Below, in pieces: positions 49,658 through 54,025 of a DNA stretch of 54,025 nt (the stretch's first letter is position 1; each line of letters opens with the position of its first letter). The stretch spans positions 1 through 54,025 of the forward strand of contig DWYI01000068.1 of NCBI GenBank assembly GCA_019118765.1. Direction: 5' to 3'. The translations under genes were made by a program, and so were the position numbers. A model generated the notes under the pieces. The model ran no database searches. It worked only from the letters and a program-made list of their open reading frames with translations, and was not told the DNA's origin. The stretch comes from Candidatus Allofournierella merdavium (GTDB lineage Bacteria; Bacillota; Clostridia; Oscillospirales; Ruminococcaceae).

Positions 49658-50266
49658 TCAGGGGTCCTGCCCTTGATCGGGCTGCTTGCCCTCCACCACG
49701 CCCTTGTGGTGCAGCACGCTGCCGATGGTGCGAAAGAAGATCTTCACATCCAGCCCGAAAGAGAGGTTTTTTGCGTAATAGCCGTCCAGCTCGGCCTTTA
49801 CCGGGATGGGCAGTTCGTCCCGTCCGTGCACCTGGGCGTAGCCGGTGAGGCCCGGCACACAGTCGTTGGCACCGTATTTGTCCCGCTCGGCCACCAGGTC
49901 GTCCTGGTTCCAGAGCGCGGGCCGCGGCCCCACCACGCTCATCTGGCCCAGAAAAATGTTGAAGATCTGGGGCAGTTCGTCCAGACTGGTGCGGCGCAGG
50001 AAACGCCCCGCGCTGGTGATGAAGGCGTCGGGGTTTTCCAGCAGGTGGGTGGGCATGTCGTGGGGGGTGTCGATGCGCATGGTGCGGAACTTATAGATGC
50101 GGAAAAAGGTCTTGCCCCTGCCCACCCTCTTTTGGGTAAAGAGCACCGGTCCCGGCGAGGATGCCTTGACCCACAGGGCGATGACCGCCAGCACCGGCGA
50201 GAGGCAGACGATGGCCAGGCCGCTGCACACCAGGTCCAGCGCGCGTTTGCCGAATCGCTTGTACAC
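49658..50266 (-). CDS. PglC-type polyprenyl-phosphate phosphosugar transferase
   Basis: A 202-residue monotopic membrane enzyme that transfers a phosphosugar from a UDP-sugar to undecaprenyl phosphate, the first membrane step of glycan assembly. One re-entrant N-terminal helix (about 8-33) is followed by the catalytic domain: YKFRTMR, RRTSLDELPQIFNIFLG with the essential Asp-Glu pair, VGPRPAL and PGLTGYAQVHGRDE. Length matches the minimal PglC form. It sits 4 bp downstream of the dehydratase gene that probably makes its UDP-sugar. No glycosyltransferases or flippase follow, so the rest of the pathway is elsewhere. Confidence 0.92.
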   Translation of the reverse strand: MYKRFGKRALDLVCSGLAIVCLSPVLAVIALWVKASSPGPVLFTQKRVGRGKTFFRIYKFRTMRIDTPHDMPTHLLENPDAFITSAGRFLRRTSLDELPQIFNIFLGQMSVVGPRPALWNQDDLVAERDKYGANDCVPGLTGYAQVHGRDELPIPVKAELDGYYAKNLSFGLDVKIFFRTIGSVLHHKGVVEGKQPDQGQDP

Positions 50267-50270
50267 CGTG

Positions 50271-52157
50271 TCAGCCCTCCCCCATGCTGGTCTCGTCCCG
50301 CCGGTGGCGGAAGGTAGGCACCATGTCGGTGAGTGCCTGCACCAGATTTTCGCTGTTGTTGCTGTAGGCGATCTGCTTCAAGGTCATCAGGTGGTCGAAG
50401 AAGGTCTGGTTGTTCATCTTCAGCGGCGCGCCGATGTAAATCTTGCGGTTGTCGGTCTTGCGCAGGCCCTCCTCGTCCATCAGCATCTCCTCGTAGAGTT
50501 TTTCGCCGGGGCGCAGGCCGGTGAACACGATCTGGATGTCCTTGTAGGGGATGAAGCCGGAGAGTTTGATGAGGTTCTCCGCCAGGTCCAGGATGCGCAT
50601 GGGCTTGCCCATGTCCAGCACGAAGATCTCGCCGCCGTTGGCCATGGCGCCGGCCTCCAGCACCAGGCTCACCGCCTCGGAGATGGTCATGAAATAGCGC
50701 ACGATGTCCGGGTGGGTGACGGTGACCGGGCCGCCCGCGGCGATCTGGTCCTTGAACAGGGGGATGACCGACCCGTTGGAGCCCAGCACGTTGCCGAAGC
50801 GCACGGCGGCAAAGCTGGTCTTGCTGCGCTGGGCCATGGCCTGCACCACCATCTCGCACAGGCGCTTGGTGGCGCCCATCACGTTGGTGGGGTTCACCGC
50901 CTTGTCGGTGGAGATGAGCACAAACCGCTCGGCCCCGTACTTGTCGGCGGACACCGCCACGTTGTAGGTGCCGAACACGTTGTTCTTCACCGCTTCCTCG
51001 GGGCTGTCCTCCATCAGGGGCACATGCTTGTGAGCCGCCGCGTGGAACACCACCTGCGGGCGCAGGCGGCTGAACAGCGCGTCCATCTTGCGGGAGTCGC
51101 GCACCGAAGCGATGAGCACCTCCAGCTTCAGCCCGTCGCCGTATTTGCGGCGCAGCTCCTGCTGGATGGCGTAGGCGTTGTTCTCGTAGATGTCCACGAT
51201 GATGAGCATCGCGGGCTTGCAGCTGGCGATCTGGCGGCAGAGTTCCGAGCCGATGGAACCGCCGCCGCCGGTGACCATGATCCGCTTGCCGCCTACGAAC
51301 TGGGTGATCAGGCTGGACAGCTGGACTTCGTCCCGGCCCAGCAGGTCCTCCACCTTCACGTCGCGGATGCGGCTGGCAAGATCCTTGCCGTCGGTGATCA
51401 TCTTGACGATGTCCGGCAGGATCTTCACGTTGCACTTGGTACGGTTGCAGATGGAAAGCACCCGCCGGCGGTTTTCCTCGCTCATGGTGGGGATGGCCAG
51501 CAGGATGGTCTCGATCTCGCAGCGCTCCACCAGTTCGGGGATGTCCTCGGTGGTGCCCATGATCTGCACGCCCATGATGTAGCGGCCCTGCTTTTCGGGC
51601 GCGTCGTCCACACAGCAGATGATGTTCATCTCGGGGTTGGAAGCCTTGTACTGCTCATGCAGCAGGGTGCTGGCGGCGTCGCCCGCGCCGATGAGCAGGG
51701 TGCGCCGCGCCTGCCGCTTGCCCTGCCGCCCCAGCTTGACGTTGCGGTACATTCGATAGGTCAGGCGGGAGTACAGCGTGAGCGCCACCGCGAACAGGGC
51801 GCTGAGGAAGTAGACCGACCGCGGCACCTGGGTGTCGTTAAAAATGAACAGCGACGACACCACAAACAGCGCCACCGCGATGACCGACGCCACGCACAGC
51901 CGGAAGAACTCCACGATCTCGGCATAGCGCCAGAGGCTGTCGTACATCCCCATGAGGCCATAGACGATCTCAAAACAGCTGACAAACAAAAACCAGCTGG
52001 CAACAAGCAGGCTGGCGTATCTCTGGTAATCGGCCCGGCCGTTGATGAGCACCCAGGGCGCGATGTAGGCCAGGGAGAGCACCAGTATGTCGAAGGCGAT
52101 CAGTATTTGTTTTCGGAACCGGCTGAGCAGCCGGGAAAAGGTTTTGCCCAAAACCAT
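50271..52157 (-). CDS. PglF/CapD-type membrane nucleotide-sugar 4,6-dehydratase
   Basis: A 628-residue protein. Four or five N-terminal helices (about 10-130) are followed by a CoA-binding-like Rossmann region (about 140-265, LLIGAGDAAS) and the extended SDR catalytic domain (about 285-590). That domain has MVTGGGGSIGSELC, HAAAHKHVPLME, and STDKAVNPTNVMGATKR, in which Met replaces the usual Tyr of YxxxK, typical of UDP-GlcNAc 4,6-dehydratases. The product feeds bacillosamine-like sugars to the downstream transferase. The ATG at 52157 is a choice without a strong ribosome binding site; in-frame GTG and TTG lie just upstream. Confidence 0.9.
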   Translation of the reverse strand: MVLGKTFSRLLSRFRKQILIAFDILVLSLAYIAPWVLINGRADYQRYASLLVASWFLFVSCFEIVYGLMGMYDSLWRYAEIVEFFRLCVASVIAVALFVVSSLFIFNDTQVPRSVYFLSALFAVALTLYSRLTYRMYRNVKLGRQGKRQARRTLLIGAGDAASTLLHEQYKASNPEMNIICCVDDAPEKQGRYIMGVQIMGTTEDIPELVERCEIETILLAIPTMSEENRRRVLSICNRTKCNVKILPDIVKMITDGKDLASRIRDVKVEDLLGRDEVQLSSLITQFVGGKRIMVTGGGGSIGSELCRQIASCKPAMLIIVDIYENNAYAIQQELRRKYGDGLKLEVLIASVRDSRKMDALFSRLRPQVVFHAAAHKHVPLMEDSPEEAVKNNVFGTYNVAVSADKYGAERFVLISTDKAVNPTNVMGATKRLCEMVVQAMAQRSKTSFAAVRFGNVLGSNGSVIPLFKDQIAAGGPVTVTHPDIVRYFMTISEAVSLVLEAGAMANGGEIFVLDMGKPMRILDLAENLIKLSGFIPYKDIQIVFTGLRPGEKLYEEMLMDEEGLRKTDNRKIYIGAPLKMNNQTFFDHLMTLKQIAYSNNSENLVQALTDMVPTFRHRRDETSMGEG

Positions 52158-52263
52158 CACCAATTCTTTTGCATTTGTCCCCTGCCGCGGGACCGATGGA
52201 AAAGCGTCGCACAGCGGGCGCGCCCAGCCGCGCGGGACACAGTTTTCTTTACTCTTTTGTTAT

Positions 52264-52292
52264 ATTTTACAACATCCGGGCCGCAGAATCAA
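52264..52292 (-). promoter_or_regulatory. promoter of the dehydratase-transferase pair
   Basis: TTGATT (52292-52287) and TAAAAT (52269-52264) are 17 bp apart on the minus strand, giving a leader of about 100 nt. Confidence 0.65.
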
Positions 52293-52361
52293 TCCACATT
52301 TTATAGTCTGCCCGTTTGCGGGCGCGAAAACCGTCGTTCCCGGGCGCGGGCGCGGCAGAAG

Positions 52362-52404
52362 AAACGGGACCCGGCCCGGCTTTTCCCGCCGGACCGGATC
52401 CCGT
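52362..52404 (-). terminator. terminator of the flavin reductase gene
   Basis: Imperfect GC arms around CCGGC/GCCGG, ending in AACGGGA/TCCCGTT, with T7 on the plus strand and TTTCTTCT on the minus strand. It lies about 43 bp past the reductase stop at 52447. Confidence 0.65.
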
Positions 52405-52446
52405 TTTTTTCCTTCAGCGCACTGCCTTATTCCTCGGGCAAACCGC

Positions 52447-54025
52447 TCAGCGCATGAGCTGGCCGCGCACGTCGGCGGGCAGATCATCCACTACGCTGTG
52501 GTTGGGGTTCATGAGCACGCTCTCCTCCAGCTTCAGGCCGAAGGTGGCGCCCTCCATCACCGCGGCATGCAGGTTGCGGGGAGACTTGCTGTCGCCCGCG
52601 TTCACCACCGGCACGCCGGCCGCCCGCAGCTGGTCGAACAGCGCCGTGTCGGACCGGGTGTTGCAGGTGATGACGTCATCAATGGCAAGTTCGGTGCGCC
52701 GGAAGTTTTTGTCCATCAGCACCACCTTGCCCTCCTCGACGCTGTACACCGTGCTGTTCTCGTACACCTTGACGGGGTACTTGAAGGGCTCGCTGTGCAG
52801 CGCCTCGGCGTCCGTCTGGGCAAAGCGCTTGCGCAGCACATACATATGGATGACCTCCACGCTGGCGCCGAACTCCTTTTTGTCGGTGACGATGGTCACG
52901 TCCTTGCCCATGCCCGCCAGCGCGGCGGCGGTGTCGGCGGCGGCGTAGTGGTCGCCCCAGACCAGCACCTTTTCGCCGGTCCGGCGCATCTTGCGGTCGC
53001 CCGGATGGAACGGACAGTTCACCTTGGGGCAGGCGATGGCCTGCTCAAAGGGCACCACCCGCTCGGCGCCGATGCACTCGGGCACATAACTCACCGCGCC
53101 GGTGGCGTTGAGCACCACGTCGAACTCCTTCAGCTGCTCCACGGTGGGGCTGGTGTGCAGCCGGACGTCCACATTCAGATCCTTGATCTGGCCGCGGATC
53201 CAGTCGGCGTACCACTTCATCTTCTCCTTGCCGGGGGCCATGCAGCAGCCCAGGATCGCGCCGCCCAGCTCACCCGTCTTCTCGAACAGGGTGACCTTGT
53301 GCCCGCGGACGGTGGCGATGCGGGCCGCCTCCATGCCGGCGGGGCCGCCGCCCACGATGCCCACCTTCAGGGGCGTGGCGGCGGGCTGGAGGTCGTCGAA
53401 CTCCATATGCCCGCAGGCGGGGTTGATGGCGCAGCCGATCTCCTTCTTTGCCATCATGCTCTCCTGCCAGCAGCCGGTGAGGCAGGAGATGCAGCGGCGG
53501 ATCTGCTCGGGCTTGCCCATATAGGCCTTCATCGGCCAGTAGGGATCGCACAGCAGCTGCCGGGCCAGGCCGATCATGTCGGTGTCGCCGTTGGCCACCA
53601 GCTGATCGCAGTAGTCGGGGTTGCGGAAGGTGTGGCTGTTGATCACCGGGATGGAGACCGCCTTCTTCACCGCCTGGGAGGCGTACACCGTCCAGCCCTC
53701 GGGATAGTACATGGGGTCAAAGCCCGCGCCGGGGCTCTCCTGGATGCACTGGCTCAGGTCCAGCGCGGCCACGCCGGCCTGTTCGAACTTCACGGCCATG
53801 CGCACGCTCTCCTCCAGTTCGCGGCCGCCCTCCACCCATTCGTCCACCGAATAGCGCACCAGGATGGGGAAATCCTTGCCGCACTTTTTCTGGATGGAGG
53901 AGATGATGGCCAGCGGGAAGCGCATCCGGTTCTCAAAGCTGCCGCCCCAGCGGTCGATGCGCTTGTTGAGATAGGGGGACATGAACTGGGAGATCAGATA
54001 TCCGTGGGCGGCGTGCAGCTCCACG
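52447..54025 (-). CDS. Old Yellow Enzyme-type FMN/FeS/FAD reductase, 5' end beyond window
   Basis: About 526 residues are visible, and the gene continues past the right edge. Relatives (2,4-dienoyl-CoA reductase, enoate reductase, BaiCD/BaiH) are about 640-680 residues, so roughly 120-150 are missing. The barrel part has VELHAAHGYL, DRWGGSFENR and the late LARQLLCDP. A 4Fe-4S cluster follows at CISCLTGC with a fourth Cys in GCAINP. The FAD/NADH half has VGIVGGGPAGMEAAR, LFEKTGELGG, and a second nucleotide site around VLVWGDHYAAADTAAAL. It reduces activated C=C bonds. The substrate cannot be told; bile-acid, enoate and dienoyl-CoA types look alike at this level. Confidence 0.88.
   Translation of the reverse strand, partial: VELHAAHGYLISQFMSPYLNKRIDRWGGSFENRMRFPLAIISSIQKKCGKDFPILVRYSVDEWVEGGRELEESVRMAVKFEQAGVAALDLSQCIQESPGAGFDPMYYPEGWTVYASQAVKKAVSIPVINSHTFRNPDYCDQLVANGDTDMIGLARQLLCDPYWPMKAYMGKPEQIRRCISCLTGCWQESMMAKKEIGCAINPACGHMEFDDLQPAATPLKVGIVGGGPAGMEAARIATVRGHKVTLFEKTGELGGAILGCCMAPGKEKMKWYADWIRGQIKDLNVDVRLHTSPTVEQLKEFDVVLNATGAVSYVPECIGAERVVPFEQAIACPKVNCPFHPGDRKMRRTGEKVLVWGDHYAAADTAAALAGMGKDVTIVTDKKEFGASVEVIHMYVLRKRFAQTDAEALHSEPFKYPVKVYENSTVYSVEEGKVVLMDKNFRRTELAIDDVITCNTRSDTALFDQLRAAGVPVVNAGDSKSPRNLHAAVMEGATFGLKLEESVLMNPNHSVVDDLPADVRGQLMR

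Overview
The window looks like chromosome from an anaerobic, high-GC Firmicute, most likely an Oscillospiraceae (Ruminococcaceae)-type gut Clostridium. This is inferred from strong GGAGG-type ribosome binding sites, near-consensus sigma-A promoters, a class II (B12-dependent) ribonucleotide reductase, the Firmicute small families DUF951 and DUF4364, LytTR/AgrC-type signalling, and dense G+C-rich coding. No replicon, phage, insertion sequence or CRISPR array is visible.

Layout. 1-1833: a small membrane protein and a sugar isomerase/epimerase-like TIM barrel. 1834-14711: two paralogous surface-sensing cassettes. Each has a lipoprotein made of a propeller-like N-terminal half fused to an ABC solute-binding domain, transcribed divergently from an OmpR-type response regulator and its histidine kinase. 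Cassette A also carries two MalFG-type permeases, an HlyD-type adaptor and an ATPase-less MacB/FtsX-like protein. Cassette B has only lipoprotein, regulator and kinase. Each divergent gap holds a dyad of 11-bp-phased repeats of a different sequence. 14952-19729: a lone BlaI-type repressor, nrdJ with an NrdR-box pair over its promoter, and a thioredoxin, thioredoxin reductase and DUF6132-like operon.

19847-29709: a self-contained phosphotransferase locus. A DeoR-type repressor is divergent from ten genes: SIS, amidohydrolase-like, amidohydrolase, SIS, EIIC, EIIB, EIIA, a dedicated HPr, a dedicated Enzyme I and a HAD phosphatase. Strong terminators flank it on both sides. The two SIS proteins suggest an amino-sugar or Amadori-type substrate. 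The first amidohydrolase has lost every metal-ligand motif that its tandem paralogue mostly keeps.

29922-42499: a 3003-residue surface protein with a Pro/Thr stalk, many Ig-like, MBG and InlB-type repeats and a multi-helix C-terminal membrane anchor. Upstream of it on the same strand is a membrane diguanylate cyclase, and divergent from that an AgrA/AgrC-like LytTR regulator and sensor kinase. Two perfect 9-bp direct repeats 21 bp apart lie just upstream of the cyclase promoter, suggesting the route LytTR regulator to diguanylate cyclase to giant surface protein.

42730-54025: tRNA-Ala(GGC); a housekeeping operon (DUF951, prfA, sua5-type gene, coaE, lytic transglycosylase, M18 aminopeptidase); an S1-domain protein and a DUF4364 protein; two glycan-initiation genes (PglC-like phosphosugar transferase and PglF-like 4,6-dehydratase); and the 3' part of an Old Yellow Enzyme/FeS/FAD reductase that runs off the window.
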